From an uncultured Lachnospiraceae bacterium (GTDB taxonomy: Bacteria > Bacillota > Clostridia > Lachnospirales > Lachnospiraceae), in assembly GCA_910576535.1 (NCBI GenBank), contig CAJTKK010000003.1, positions 124,001 through 188,000 of the forward strand: a stretch of 64,000 nt of DNA, given 5' to 3'. Shown here one piece after another: positions 16,293-25,941 of this stretch. Made by a program: the position numbers and the translations under genes. The number at the start of each line of letters is the position of its first letter. Position 1 is the stretch's first letter. The notes under the pieces are model-generated. The model searched no databases and had not been told where the DNA came from. It was given only the letters and a program-made list of their open reading frames with translations.

Positions 16293-17492
16293 TCAGCACT
16301 CCAAGAACAATTTGCTGATGGCAAAATATGCTGCCCCCTTCGCCCCCCAGCCAGAATCAAAAGGCTGGAAGAAAATCTGTACCTCTTCTTCATTCAGCCC
16401 ATAAAAGTTTGCTTTGGCTGCACGCAATAATTTTTCCCGATTAGGCTTTTCCCTCATAATATAACCGTCCACTACAACAAACCCTGGATTGATCAGGTTC
16501 ACCACATTCGCCAGGGCAATCCCTAAATACCCGATCACTTCATCCATCACCTGGATTACATCCCCGTCTCCGCTCCGCTGGGCATCCAATATATCTTGTA
16601 TTGTCATCCTCCCTTTCTCATCCAGGAGTTCTTTTAGCTTAGGCGCTCCCCCTTGCAGCAGCTTTTCCTGGCACTTTTCGAAAATTGCCCTTTCGCTCCC
16701 AACATCATCTACTGTTTTCTGAATTGTTTTTCCATCCTTATGGAAACTTACAATCGTACGTCCTAGCTCTCCAGCCCCGGAGGTACATCCCGATACAATA
16801 TCATTCTTTACCATCAAAGGGCAGGCAACCCCTTTGGATACAAATAAATAAGCAAAAGTATCCGCTTTGATTTTGTGGGAACTCATCTCATACCCAATGG
16901 CCCTTATCCTTACATTATTATCAATGATCACAGGAACATTCAGAATACCTTGCAGATCCTCGGCCAGATGCTTCCCCACCCATTCCTGCCTAAGATTGCT
17001 CCTGATTACCCCGCTCCCGCAGTCAATGAACCCCGGAAGCCCGATTCCAACGCCCAGAAACCTCTTTTCTTCTGCAAACCTCATCAGTTTCTGTATCTGT
17101 CCCTTGATATTCTTCAGCATGTCATCATAGTTCTCCGCTCCCGGCGCTTCCTCCGAAAAGGCTACTACCTTTCCTTTCATATTCAACAGTACCGCGCTTG
17201 TCGCATAGGGGCCAAGCTCTACCCCAACTGCACATGCCGTATCCGCCCGGAACGCAATGGATGTAGGTTTCCTGCCCATGGCATTTACCAGGTTATTTTC
17301 AGCCATCGGTATTTCTTCTAAAATGCCTTCCGAAAGCATTTCATTGACGCTGGTCGTTATGGTCGGCAATGTCAGCGCCAATGCTTCCGCAATCCCGCTC
17401 CTTGTGGCATTTTCCGTACGGAATATCATATTTTTAATCAATACTCGGTTCCATCTTCTTGTCTCCAGCAGGCTGCTGCCTTTTTTATTCAT
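16293..17492 (-). CDS. ROK-family transcriptional repressor (XylR/NagC-like)
   Basis: About 399 residues with an N-terminal winged helix-turn-helix (residues 15-60: NRVLIKNMIF then SGIAEALALTLPTITTSVNE) and a C-terminal ROK sugar-kinase-like domain (VGVELGPYATSAVLLNMKG near 85-103, GVGIGLPGFID near 143-153). The CxCGxxGC zinc motif common in ROK proteins is absent, and the kinase NDAN motif reads IDNNVR, so this is probably a sensor without kinase activity. I chose the ATG at 17492, preceded by GGGGAGAGA, over an in-frame start 23 codons upstream. It lies directly upstream of the beta-glucoside operon, whose promoter region contains two identical TTAAAACTTTTAA cores, its probable targets. Confidence 0.88.
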   Translation of the reverse strand: MNKKGSSLLETRRWNRVLIKNMIFRTENATRSGIAEALALTLPTITTSVNEMLSEGILEEIPMAENNLVNAMGRKPTSIAFRADTACAVGVELGPYATSAVLLNMKGKVVAFSEEAPGAENYDDMLKNIKGQIQKLMRFAEEKRFLGVGIGLPGFIDCGSGVIRSNLRQEWVGKHLAEDLQGILNVPVIIDNNVRIRAIGYEMSSHKIKADTFAYLFVSKGVACPLMVKNDIVSGCTSGAGELGRTIVSFHKDGKTIQKTVDDVGSERAIFEKCQEKLLQGGAPKLKELLDEKGRMTIQDILDAQRSGDGDVIQVMDEVIGYLGIALANVVNLINPGFVVVDGYIMREKPNREKLLRAAKANFYGLNEEEVQIFFQPFDSGWGAKGAAYFAISKLFLEC

Positions 17493-17685
17493 CTTCTGTC
17501 TCTCCCCATTCTTATATCCATCTGCAGAAATGAACTGCCTTTTCCATCTTACATACGGCAAAAGTGCGTTTCATACACCCCTGCACCCAAAAACTTATAG
17601 CAATGTTGTTTTGTCCCGCGTGCGCAGCTCTATGTCTTTATTTTTTGTCATACAGAAAATACAAAGGACTTTCCAAAATGACTAA

Positions 17686-17712
17686 AATAGTGGAGGTCAT
17701 CCCTCCACTATT
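17686..17712 (-). terminator. hairpin at the end of the small acidic protein gene
   Basis: AATAGTGGAGG and its complement CCTCCACTATT (17686-17696 and 17702-17712) form an 11-bp stem with a five-base loop. The TGA stop at 17697-17699 lies in the loop. A short TTTTAG tract follows on the leftward strand, so it probably works as a weak terminator or 3' stabiliser. Confidence 0.6.
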
Positions 17713-17960
17713 AGATATCTTCCATCGCCAATATCAAATACTTCATCCGCATTTAGGATCTCTTCTTCATCCGCGCCTTCCAGGTCAATGCCGGACTCAT
17801 CAAAATAGTTCCACACTTCGCGCACTGAACCGGCTACCACCGCCATACAGTCCTCTAAAAAAGCTTCCGCTTCCTCCGGGGTGGCTGCCACATCTTCCGG
17901 AAAAAGCTGGCTTTGCTTTTTTAAAAAACAAGCCAAAACCGCATCATCATATTCGTGCAT
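17697..17960 (-). CDS. small acidic conserved protein, function unknown
   Basis: Protein of 87 residues, rich in Asp and Glu with few basic residues, starting MHEYDDAVLACFL and ending in a GDGRYLIVEG-type strand. I recall similar short proteins in Lachnospiraceae genomes carrying a loose 'glyoxalase' label, but no glyoxalase metal-binding residues are visible, so I assign no function. It has a predicted all-cytoplasmic mix of two helices and a C-terminal beta strand. It lies 78 bp downstream of the HAD phosphatase gene on the same strand and ends inside a hairpin. Confidence 0.65.
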   Translation of the reverse strand: MHEYDDAVLACFLKKQSQLFPEDVAATPEEAEAFLEDCMAVVAGSVREVWNYFDESGIDLEGADEEEILNADEVFDIGDGRYLIVEG

Positions 17961-18038
17961 CCCATACCCTCCTTTCTGGCAAAATATCCCGTTTCATCCG
18001 TACTCCGTTTGTTTCCTGCTTTCCGCAGCTTCTGCTAC

Positions 18039-18854
18039 TTACACTATATACTGCCTTTCGGTAAGAATCAAGTCTTTTAATGTATGATAAACCCCTTTTT
18101 CCAGATAAGACGGGCAGATATATTTGGCCGCCGCTTTTACATTCTCCCGGGCCGTCTCCACAGCATAGCTTTCCCCGGCAGCCTGCATCATGCCGATGTC
18201 ATTATCGTTATCCCCAAATACCATCGTTTCTTCCTTCGATATATGGAAATAATCTTGGATAAAAGCAAGCGCTTTTCCCTTATCCACAGACAGATCCATA
18301 AAATCCACCCATTCATTGCCCGATATGCATACTTTCACTTTATCCTGCCATTTTGGGATCAATACTTTTTCCCCCAGTTCCAGGATGCTTTCTTTCTGGT
18401 ATACGGCTATCTTCACAAATTCCACATCTTCCCTTAACACATCGTCCACCAGCGTAAATTTATTCCGGTATCCATACGTAAGCAAATCCAAAAATTCTTT
18501 ATTCCTGCTTTCTACGAAACTTCCATCCGGCGTAGAAGCCACAATATCGCAGAACCGGTAGGATTCCCTGACCTGCCTGACAATCGCTTCCGCATATTCC
18601 CGTTTCATCGGAGATATACGGATATCCTTTTCCTTATACCGGATCTGCGCCCCGTTTTCCGCAATATATACAATATCTTCATCTACATTGCGGAATACAT
18701 TCCGTATGCTATGGTACTGCCTTCCGCTGGCTGCACAGAATATAATTCCCCTTCCGGCCAGCTCTTTTAACGCCTTCTCCATTTCAGGATACAAATCCGG
18801 CGTAGAGTCCTTGATCAATGTGCCGTCAATATCGCTTGCTATTAATCGAATCAT
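18039..18854 (-). CDS. Cof-type HAD-superfamily phosphatase
   Basis: Hydrolase of 271 residues of the Cof/YkrA (HAD IIB) type. Motif I is DIDGTLIKDST at residues 8-18 (nucleophile Asp8, acid/base Asp10), motif II is the AASGRQ segment near 41-46, the motif III lysine lies in VDKGKAL near 188-194, and motif IV is FGDNDNDIGMM near 212-222. These enzymes dephosphorylate sugar phosphates, FMN or pyridoxal phosphate; the substrate cannot be inferred. It starts seven bases after the Maf stop codon and is therefore the distal part of the DUF815-ppx-ppk1-maf operon. Confidence 0.92.
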   Translation of the reverse strand: MIRLIASDIDGTLIKDSTPDLYPEMEKALKELAGRGIIFCAASGRQYHSIRNVFRNVDEDIVYIAENGAQIRYKEKDIRISPMKREYAEAIVRQVRESYRFCDIVASTPDGSFVESRNKEFLDLLTYGYRNKFTLVDDVLREDVEFVKIAVYQKESILELGEKVLIPKWQDKVKVCISGNEWVDFMDLSVDKGKALAFIQDYFHISKEETMVFGDNDNDIGMMQAAGESYAVETARENVKAAAKYICPSYLEKGVYHTLKDLILTERQYIV

Positions 18855-18861
18855 TCCTTGT

Positions 18862-19500
18862 TTATCCTTCCTGTTCCTGTCCCCATTCCTGTTTCAGCTC
18901 CTGATAAAGCCGCCCTACCGGCAATCCCACTACATTGTTATAATCTCCGCAAATCCCTTTAATATACGCCGCACATCTGCCTTGAACCGCATATGCCCCC
19001 GCTTTGTCCATAGGCTCCCCTGTCGCGGTATAAGCTTCTATCTCCTCCGGGGACATAGGATACATAGATACCTCTGTCTTTTCATAAAAAGTGCGGCATT
19101 TCGCAGGATGCCCTTCCCGCTTTACATAAAGGGTCACACCCGTATATACCTGATGGGTATTCCCCTGCAGCATACCTAACATCCAGCAGGCCTCTTTTTC
19201 GTCCTTGGGCTTTCCCATGACAATACCCTGGAAAGCCACTACCGTATCCGCCCCGATTACGGTGTACCCGTCTTCCCCCTGCCGTTCCAGAGCCAAGCCA
19301 ATGTCCGAAGCTTTTTGAAAGGAAAGTTCACATACCACATCCTCCGGCCGTTCTTTCTTCGTTTTTTCTTCTGCCTGGCTGGGCATCACTTCATACTCTG
19401 CCCCAATCTGGGTCAGCAGTTCTCTTCTCCGCGGCGATGCCGATGCCAAAACCAGGCGCCCAATATTTCCGCCTTTCCCAGGCTCCTTATATTTACTCAT
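18862..19500 (-). CDS. maf: Maf-family nucleotide pyrophosphatase
   Basis: Maf/YhdE-type house-cleaning nucleoside triphosphate pyrophosphatase, 212 residues from the ATG at 19500. The N-terminal LVLASASPRRRELL (near 16-29) is the family signature, and IGADTVV near 82-88 contains the catalytic Asp. The family hydrolyses dTTP, UTP or modified pyrimidine nucleotides and has been linked to septum formation. I chose this ATG because it overlaps the Ppk1 stop by eight bases (ATGAGTAA), implying coupled translation; the longer in-frame start at 19530 would extend further into ppk1. Confidence 0.92.
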   Translation of the reverse strand: MSKYKEPGKGGNIGRLVLASASPRRRELLTQIGAEYEVMPSQAEEKTKKERPEDVVCELSFQKASDIGLALERQGEDGYTVIGADTVVAFQGIVMGKPKDEKEACWMLGMLQGNTHQVYTGVTLYVKREGHPAKCRTFYEKTEVSMYPMSPEEIEAYTATGEPMDKAGAYAVQGRCAAYIKGICGDYNNVVGLPVGRLYQELKQEWGQEQEG

Positions 19501-21706
19501 GATGTATCTCCGGTATAAACACACGGTCACTTACCGCATCCTTGCCCCGTTTAGCGGCTGCTTTCGCTTCCTGGGAAAAGATAAGCTGGGAATTATAAAC
19601 GGCCTTCCCCCGCCTATCCACTTTATCATAACTTCCGTCCGGTTTCAGCACATGGGCTTTTACCGTATCCTTTAATTCCCCATCCAGAATATGCATCAGC
19701 TTTTCCCTTAAAGCAGGCTCTTCTACCGGGAAAAGAATCTCTACCCGGCGTTCCAGATTACGGGGCATCCAGTCCGCACTGGCGCAATATATTTCCGGGG
19801 AACCGTCATTCTCAAAATAGAATATTCTGCTATGTTCCAGGAAATTTCCTACGATGGAACGCACACTGATATTCCCGCTCACCCCCGGGATTCCAACCTT
19901 CAGGCAGCAAATGCCACGGATAATCAGTTCGATTTTCACCCCGGCCGCGCTGGCTTCATACAAAGCCTGAATAATATCTTTATCGCAAAGGGAATTCATT
20001 TTTGCAATGATATGGGCCGGCCGGCCCGCCTTTGCATAATTCTTTTCCCTCGCTATCATATAAAGGAACCGGTCTTTTAACCAGAGCGGGGCAAGGGACA
20101 GTTTATTCCATGCACGGGGTTCGGAATAACCGGAAAGCATATTAAACACCGCCGTAGCGTCTTCGCCAATCAGCCTGCTGCATGTAAACATGCCTACATC
20201 CGTATAAAGCTTTGCCGTAGCGTCATTATAGTTGCCTGTTCCAAGATGGACATACCGGCGGATACCGTCTTCTTCTTTTCTGACCACCAGCGTTATCTTG
20301 CTGTGGGTTTTTAACCCAACCAAGCCATAGATCACATGGCATCCCGCTTTTTCCAGCTTTTTCGCCCAGACAATATTATTTTCTTCGTCAAAACGGGCTT
20401 TCAGTTCCACAAGCACCGACACCTGTTTTCCGTTTTCCGCCGCAAGAGCCAGCGCCGCAATAATCGGGGAATTGCCGCTGACACGGTATAAAGTCTGCTT
20501 AATTGCCAGGACATCCGGATCCTTTGCCGCCGTTTTAATAAAATCCACTACCGGCGTAAAACTCTGATATGGGTGGTGCAAAAGAATGTCCCCTTTTCTT
20601 ATTTCATCAAAAATATTATAATCATCCGAAAGTCCCGGTACCGGCTGGGGAGGCAGGTATTCCGTTTCCTTTAGATGGTCAAAGCCCTCCAGGCTGTACA
20701 TTTTCATAAGGAATGTCAGATCCAGCGGTCCGTCAATCTGGAAAATATCCTCTTCTTCAATGAACAGGTCATTTTTAATAATTCCAAGCAAACGTTTATC
20801 CATGCCGCTTTCCGTTTCCAGGCGGATCGCCTGCCCCCATTGCCTTTTCTTTATCTGCTTTTCGATTTCTTTTAATAAATCTTCCGCCTCATCCTCTTCG
20901 ATCGTCAGATCCGCATTGCGCATAATGCGGAAAGGGCTGGCGCAGACAATATGATAATTCAAAAACAGCTTATCAATATTTCTCTCAATAATTTCCTCCA
21001 AAAGGATTACCGCCTTTTCCCCTTCTTTTTCCGCCGGGATAGGCACTATCCTGGGCAGGACGCTGGGAACCTGGACTGTGGCAAATTCCAGTTCCGCTTT
21101 CTTTTCCTTGCCTGCCTTCTTTTCTTTCCTCTCTTTCCCTTCCTTTTTCCTTACAAGAGCCCCGATATTTAAGGACTTATTCCTTATAAGCGGGAAAGGG
21201 CGGGAAGAGTCCACGGCCATAGGCGTCAAAACCGGATACACATTTTCCGCAAAATATTTATCCACATAAGCAGTTTCTTTTTCCGACAAATCTTCGTGAT
21301 GCTCCACAAGGCGGAGCCCGTTTGCCAGAAGCAGAGGCAGGAGGGAGCGGTTGTATGTACTATACTGTAAATTCACCAGCTCATGGGTTGCTTCGTTGAG
21401 CTTCTTCAACTGTTCTGCCGGCCTAAGCCCTGCAATATCCGGCTTTGTATAGCCGGCATGAACCATATCCTTTAAGGACGCTACGCGTATCATAAAGAAT
21501 TCATCCAGATTGGAAGCCGTAATGCTTAAAAATTTTAACCTTTCAAAAAGGGGAATCTGTTTGTCCCTTGCCTCGCTCAGCACCCTTTTGTTGAATAAAA
21601 TCCAGCTTAATTCCCGGTTCGTATAATATTTAGGATCCGAAAATGTAATTTCCCCATTCTTTTTTTCCATTTCCTTTCCATTCATCACCCTATTTTCCTC
21701 CATCAC
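19493..21706 (-). CDS. ppk1: polyphosphate kinase 1
   Basis: Ppk1 of 737 residues (family about 690-740), which reversibly polymerises the gamma-phosphate of ATP into polyphosphate. The N-terminal domain carries ELSWILFNKRVLSEA near 33-47, typical of Ppk1. The catalytic histidine is in LKTHSKITLVVR near 466-477, and RYVHLGTGNYN near 483-493 is the second active-site segment. A Lys/Glu-rich insert (about residues 192-208) is unusual but lies in a variable loop. The start overlaps the ppx stop by four bases and its end overlaps maf by eight, so ppx, ppk1 and maf are translationally coupled. Synthesis and breakdown of polyphosphate are thus encoded together. Confidence 0.96.
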   Translation of the reverse strand: MMEENRVMNGKEMEKKNGEITFSDPKYYTNRELSWILFNKRVLSEARDKQIPLFERLKFLSITASNLDEFFMIRVASLKDMVHAGYTKPDIAGLRPAEQLKKLNEATHELVNLQYSTYNRSLLPLLLANGLRLVEHHEDLSEKETAYVDKYFAENVYPVLTPMAVDSSRPFPLIRNKSLNIGALVRKKEGKERKEKKAGKEKKAELEFATVQVPSVLPRIVPIPAEKEGEKAVILLEEIIERNIDKLFLNYHIVCASPFRIMRNADLTIEEDEAEDLLKEIEKQIKKRQWGQAIRLETESGMDKRLLGIIKNDLFIEEEDIFQIDGPLDLTFLMKMYSLEGFDHLKETEYLPPQPVPGLSDDYNIFDEIRKGDILLHHPYQSFTPVVDFIKTAAKDPDVLAIKQTLYRVSGNSPIIAALALAAENGKQVSVLVELKARFDEENNIVWAKKLEKAGCHVIYGLVGLKTHSKITLVVRKEEDGIRRYVHLGTGNYNDATAKLYTDVGMFTCSRLIGEDATAVFNMLSGYSEPRAWNKLSLAPLWLKDRFLYMIAREKNYAKAGRPAHIIAKMNSLCDKDIIQALYEASAAGVKIELIIRGICCLKVGIPGVSGNISVRSIVGNFLEHSRIFYFENDGSPEIYCASADWMPRNLERRVEILFPVEEPALREKLMHILDGELKDTVKAHVLKPDGSYDKVDRRGKAVYNSQLIFSQEAKAAAKRGKDAVSDRVFIPEIHHE

Positions 21707-23238
21707 AAAGTTCTTTTCTGTTTAATTACCGGTTTCACGCTATACACCTCTTCAAAGAATTCCGCCCGGTGGGTAAACATTCCTTTTTCAAGGGTAATGT
21801 CCTCATTGGTATCTACCGTAATTGTCAGTATATCATCCCTTAATATTGTCTTTACATTTTTAAATTTCTGCTTATGGCTTCTGTCCAGCCCGTTGGCCAC
21901 CCTGAGAATCGCTGTCAGTTTGGCGATTTTTAAATAAGATTCCTGATCCAGGGTAGATGCCTTGGCTATATCATAATATTCAAATTCCTCATGGTTAAAC
22001 TTCACCACATTTGCCACAATCTCCCTTTCTATATGGGACAGCCCTATGATTTCCGTTGCCATAATAATGCTATAAGAGCATTCGCCCAGGTTCGCCATGC
22101 TGATATATTTGCCGCAGTCATGCAGCAGCGTAGCCAGCCGCAGCAGAAGACGTTCCCTCTGCCCAAGCCCGTGTACTTTTTTCATGCTGTCAAAAACCGT
22201 CAGGGCAATTTTCTCTAAAGTTTCCCCCCGCTTTTTACTGCCCATATAGCGTTTGCTGATATTCTGGGCGCAGGCAATGATATCCTGTTCAAAATCGTGT
22301 TCCGGCAGTACAATTTTATTCTCCTGGGCATATTCGTAAGCCATGCCGTCGCATAAAGTCATGCCGGGCGCCCAAAGCATCTCCGCGTCCATAACTTCTA
22401 TAATACGTTTCAGCAGCACATAGGATATGTAAAGCAGATCAATGCTTTCCTGCGGCATATCAAAAACCCGGGTCAGTTCCTGGGATGTTTTCTCCGCCGC
22501 CAGCTTCATCAGCTTCTGGAAAGCTTTTACTTCAATGTGTTCCCCTACCTTTTCCGAAAAATACTTTTTCTGTACCAGCGCATTTATATAATCATCCACA
22601 ATGATAATATTGGCAATCTGCCTGTCTTTTAAATACAGTTTTTTGAATACGGAAAGCTGGGAGCTTATCATTTCCGTAAGCAGGCCGTCATACTGTGCCT
22701 TCCCCACATCCAGATGGCTTAAAATTTCCCTGAGCCTAAGCACTCCGAGACGCATGTTCTGGGTCGCTACCAGTTTATCTTTATCGAACAGGGAGATCTG
22801 TATGCTCCCTCCGCCGATATCCACAATCGCCGTCCCTTTTTCTATAAACTTATTAAAGGCCTCCCCTTTAAATGCGACGGCTTTATACCCTAAAAAACGC
22901 TGCTCCGAATTGCTGAGCACTTCCATCTTAATGCCCGTTCTCTGGCATATCTGATCCAGGATGATGGCTGTGTTTTCCGTTTCACGGATAGCGCTCGTCC
23001 CATAAGCCTTATATTCCGATACTTTATATCCTTTCATAATTTTCGTATATTCATTCAGGCAACGGCATAATTCATCTACCCTTTCGTATGCCATTTTCCC
23101 GGTGGCATATGTCTCTGTCCCAAGGTCAATCCGGTGCCTGATATGGTCAATTTCATTCATACCGTTTTTCGGCGATATTTCAAATATTTTCATGGATAAC
23201 TCAAAAGACCCTACGTCAATTGCCGCGAATGTTTTCAT
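21703..23238 (-). CDS. ppx: exopolyphosphatase/GppA family with HD domain
   Basis: Protein of 511 residues. The N-terminal half is an ASKHA-fold Ppx/GppA phosphatase (AAIDVGSFELSMKIFEI at 5-21, AYGTSAIRE near 78-86, VDIGGGSIQISLF near 139-151), which removes phosphate from polyphosphate or pppGpp. The C-terminal part (about 320-511) is HD-like with LLHDCGKYI near 367-375 and a conserved FNHEEFEYYD region. It lies between the DUF815 ATPase (23-bp overlap) and ppk1 (4-bp overlap). The pairing with ppk1 argues for polyphosphate turnover as the main role. Confidence 0.93.
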   Translation of the reverse strand: MKTFAAIDVGSFELSMKIFEISPKNGMNEIDHIRHRIDLGTETYATGKMAYERVDELCRCLNEYTKIMKGYKVSEYKAYGTSAIRETENTAIILDQICQRTGIKMEVLSNSEQRFLGYKAVAFKGEAFNKFIEKGTAIVDIGGGSIQISLFDKDKLVATQNMRLGVLRLREILSHLDVGKAQYDGLLTEMISSQLSVFKKLYLKDRQIANIIIVDDYINALVQKKYFSEKVGEHIEVKAFQKLMKLAAEKTSQELTRVFDMPQESIDLLYISYVLLKRIIEVMDAEMLWAPGMTLCDGMAYEYAQENKIVLPEHDFEQDIIACAQNISKRYMGSKKRGETLEKIALTVFDSMKKVHGLGQRERLLLRLATLLHDCGKYISMANLGECSYSIIMATEIIGLSHIEREIVANVVKFNHEEFEYYDIAKASTLDQESYLKIAKLTAILRVANGLDRSHKQKFKNVKTILRDDILTITVDTNEDITLEKGMFTHRAEFFEEVYSVKPVIKQKRTL

Positions 23239-24556
23239 TCCATCCCCCGCCTTTCCCTAATAAATAATCAATAAACTGCTGTGCCGTCCGCCCGGAAAGC
23301 CCGCCATGGGCTAACTCCCACTGATTCGCTTCCAGAAGAAGCTTCTCTTTCGGCATATTTATGCCGTATCTTTCCGCCAATACGATGACAATTTCCTGAA
23401 ACTGCCGTTTATCCGGCGCACAGAAGAAAACCGTCACGCCAAAGCGGGATACCAGGGACAGCTTTTCCTGCACGGTATCGCTGGAATGAAGCTGATCCCT
23501 GCGCCCTTCCTTATCCGCAAAGGTTTCCTTGATCAGGTGCCGCCTATTGGAAGTGGCATAAATCAGCACATTTTCCGGCTTTTTTTCCAAGCCGCCTTCA
23601 ATCACGGCTTTCAGATATTTATACTCTGTTTCAAATTCCTCAAAGCTTAAATCATCCATATAAATGATAAATTTATAATTACGTTTTTTCACTTGGGCAA
23701 TCACGTCATTTAAATCTTTAAACTGGTGTTTGTACACCTCGATGATCCGCAGCCCTTTCCCATAGTACGCATTGGCAATGGCTTTTATACTGGAAGACTT
23801 GCCTGTTCCCGCATCGCCGTACAGAAGGCAGTTATTGGCTTTTCTTCCCTCCACAAAAGCCTCGGTATTTTCGATCAGCTTCCGCTTCGGGATTTCATAC
23901 CCTACCAAATCGTCCAGATGCACATGGGCTATGTTCTGTATGGGCTTAATCATTGCCCCGCTATCATCATGTACAATGCGGAAAGCTTTATGCAGGCCAA
24001 ATTTCCCCACTCCGTATTCCTTATAAAACTCTGTCAGGGTATCCTTCATCTCTTCCGGGGAACGGTTCTTTGAAAAACGCACTGCCAATTCACAGATTCT
24101 TTTGCAAATCCTGGTATGATAGACCTTGCTTTCCTGCCTGCAGCCGTCATAACAAAGCACAAGGCAAAACTCAGGAATATCCAGGCAATCCGTCATCCCC
24201 TTAAAATCATAATCGTACCATTCCTTGAATATGGCAATATCATGAAGCGCTGCCTGGTTAATCGTTCCCTCCACGTTCCCGCGGATTTCGCAGGCCATGC
24301 TATAACTATTTTCATTGTTCACCAGAAGATTCGTCAAATAACAATGCCATAAATTGCCGCAAAACCCATGATGTCCTGCCATTTCCAGAAGCCCATGCAT
24401 ACAGTTGTACAGAAGAACCCTTTTTTCCTTCCATTCTTCCCGGGCTTTCTCCCCCTCCTTTTCCAGCCTTCCAATACTCTCCATCAGCCCTGTCATATCG
24501 GACAACAGCTCCCCGTCTTCAAAATCCCGGTAAACAATCAGTTCCTTTTCCCTCAT
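23216..24556 (-). CDS. DUF815-family AAA+ ATPase
   Basis: About 446 residues. The N-terminal 200 are helical and of unknown role. The AAA+ core has Walker A LLYGDAGTGKSSS near 243-255 and Walker B FIIYMDDLSFEEFE near 293-306, followed by sensor-like TSNRRHLI near 333-340 and an arginine-rich stretch. DUF815 proteins are widespread in Clostridia and Proteobacteria, but their client is not known. I chose the second in-frame ATG (24556), six bases after an AAAGG, since the first ATG touches the RBS. It is the first gene of the ppx-ppk1-maf-HAD run and overlaps ppx by 23 bp. Confidence 0.88.
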   Translation of the reverse strand: MREKELIVYRDFEDGELLSDMTGLMESIGRLEKEGEKAREEWKEKRVLLYNCMHGLLEMAGHHGFCGNLWHCYLTNLLVNNENSYSMACEIRGNVEGTINQAALHDIAIFKEWYDYDFKGMTDCLDIPEFCLVLCYDGCRQESKVYHTRICKRICELAVRFSKNRSPEEMKDTLTEFYKEYGVGKFGLHKAFRIVHDDSGAMIKPIQNIAHVHLDDLVGYEIPKRKLIENTEAFVEGRKANNCLLYGDAGTGKSSSIKAIANAYYGKGLRIIEVYKHQFKDLNDVIAQVKKRNYKFIIYMDDLSFEEFETEYKYLKAVIEGGLEKKPENVLIYATSNRRHLIKETFADKEGRRDQLHSSDTVQEKLSLVSRFGVTVFFCAPDKRQFQEIVIVLAERYGINMPKEKLLLEANQWELAHGGLSGRTAQQFIDYLLGKGGGWNENIRGN

Positions 24557-24664
24557 CCCCATCCTTTGCCTTTTCCCTTTTCCTTTCCGCGTTGCCTCAT
24601 TTTTTCCTTTGACAAGCAGAACCCTTTCCGCTCCCCAATATCTTTTCTATTGGAAACAGCACCG

Positions 24665-25792
24665 TTAATAGTTCCCCAAAATCCTCATGTTCCGCGCTTC
24701 TTCCCTAAGCCCCCGCAGAGCGTTCTTTACCGCCCCGTCCGCCAAATTTCCATCGAAATCAATAAAAAAACGGTATTCCCAATTCCTGTCCTCGATAGGT
24801 CGGCTCTCAATCTTGTTCATATTCAGGTTGTTATAAATAAAATGAGAGAGCATATGATATAAGGAACCGCTTTCGTGGGGCAGTTCAAAACAGATGCTCA
24901 CCTTTCCGGCATCTTTTAAAAATATCTTCCGGTTTGTAACAATAATAAAGCGCGTGGAATTCGTACTGGACTGGTTGATACCTTTTTCCAGTATTTCCAG
25001 CCCATATGTTTTAGCCGCATGTACACTGGCAATAGCCGCCTGTGTTTTATCTTTATCCTCCGCTACTTTTCTTGCCGCAAAAGCATTATTATTCATGCCA
25101 ATCTGCTTCCAGGAAGCATGTTCCTGTAAAAACCTGGCGCTTTGCATCAGCGACTGCGGATGGGAATAGACCGTCCTGATATCATCTATCCCTGCTCCCG
25201 GAACCGCCATCAGGCAATGTTCTATTTTTATAATCTGTTCCCCAACGATATAATTTTCAAATTCCACCAACATATCATAAATTTCGTTTACAATGCCTGC
25301 CGTGGAATTCTCGATCGGAAGCACCCCATAGTCTGCGCTCCCTTCGTCAATGGCAATCATTGCATCGCGGAAAGTATCCACATGGAAGCTATTGACATTC
25401 TTCCCGAAATACTGTTCCATAGCCGCCTGCGTATATGCCCCCTCTGCCCCCGGAAATACTACCCTCGCCTGTTGCGCATCCAGCGCGTCCACACCGATAA
25501 ACGGCAGCCTCCCTATGTTCCCTCTCTCCGTCAGCATCTGATACTGCAGCTTTCTGCTCATAGACATAATCTGCTCAAACAATTCCCCAATCCCATGGCT
25601 GTTAAAACCATTATGCGTCATGGACTTCACTTTCCTAAGCTTCTCCTCTTCCCTCTCTTTGTCAAAAACCTTTTTTCCCGTTTCTATCTTATACTCCGCT
25701 ACCTGCCTGGAAATATCCATTCTCTGCTCATACAATTCCACAATCTGTTTATCAATACTGTCAATTTGCGCCCTTAAATCCATCAAGTCCAT
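24665..25792 (-). CDS. pheA: bifunctional chorismate mutase / prephenate dehydratase
   Basis: P-protein of 375 residues that converts chorismate to prephenate and then to phenylpyruvate in phenylalanine synthesis. The AroQ chorismate mutase domain occupies about 1-90 (LRAQIDSIDKQIVELYEQR). The prephenate dehydratase domain starts near 108 (VFPGAEGAYTQAA) and includes NSTAGIVNEIYDML near 162-175 and the TNSTRFIIV catalytic segment near 279-287. The C-terminal ACT domain contains ESRP near 335-338, the phenylalanine-binding site for feedback inhibition. The gene is preceded by an uncharacterised inverted repeat and followed after about 100 bp by the DUF815 gene. Confidence 0.96.
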   Translation of the reverse strand: MDLMDLRAQIDSIDKQIVELYEQRMDISRQVAEYKIETGKKVFDKEREEEKLRKVKSMTHNGFNSHGIGELFEQIMSMSRKLQYQMLTERGNIGRLPFIGVDALDAQQARVVFPGAEGAYTQAAMEQYFGKNVNSFHVDTFRDAMIAIDEGSADYGVLPIENSTAGIVNEIYDMLVEFENYIVGEQIIKIEHCLMAVPGAGIDDIRTVYSHPQSLMQSARFLQEHASWKQIGMNNNAFAARKVAEDKDKTQAAIASVHAAKTYGLEILEKGINQSSTNSTRFIIVTNRKIFLKDAGKVSICFELPHESGSLYHMLSHFIYNNLNMNKIESRPIEDRNWEYRFFIDFDGNLADGAVKNALRGLREEARNMRILGNY

Positions 25793-25848
25793 CTTTCCAG
25801 TTCCTTTCGTACCGCTCCTATATTACTGCTTTACGGCAGCACAAATCC

Positions 25849-25870
25849 ATGCAGATTTATGCATCTGCAT
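25849..25870. repeat. inverted repeat in the pheA leader
   Basis: ATGCAGAT (25849-25856) and ATCTGCAT (25863-25870) form a perfect 8-bp stem with a six-base loop, 57 bp upstream of the pheA start codon. A TTGACT hexamer sits just upstream on the pheA strand (25892-25887), but no clear -10 pairs with it. The repeat could be an operator or an mRNA hairpin; I see no T-box signature. Confidence 0.4.
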
Positions 25871-25941
25871 AAATTTCCCAGCCTAAAGTCAAAAGATATC
25901 CAATCAGATACTTTATAATTTACTTCATCTTATAACAAAAC

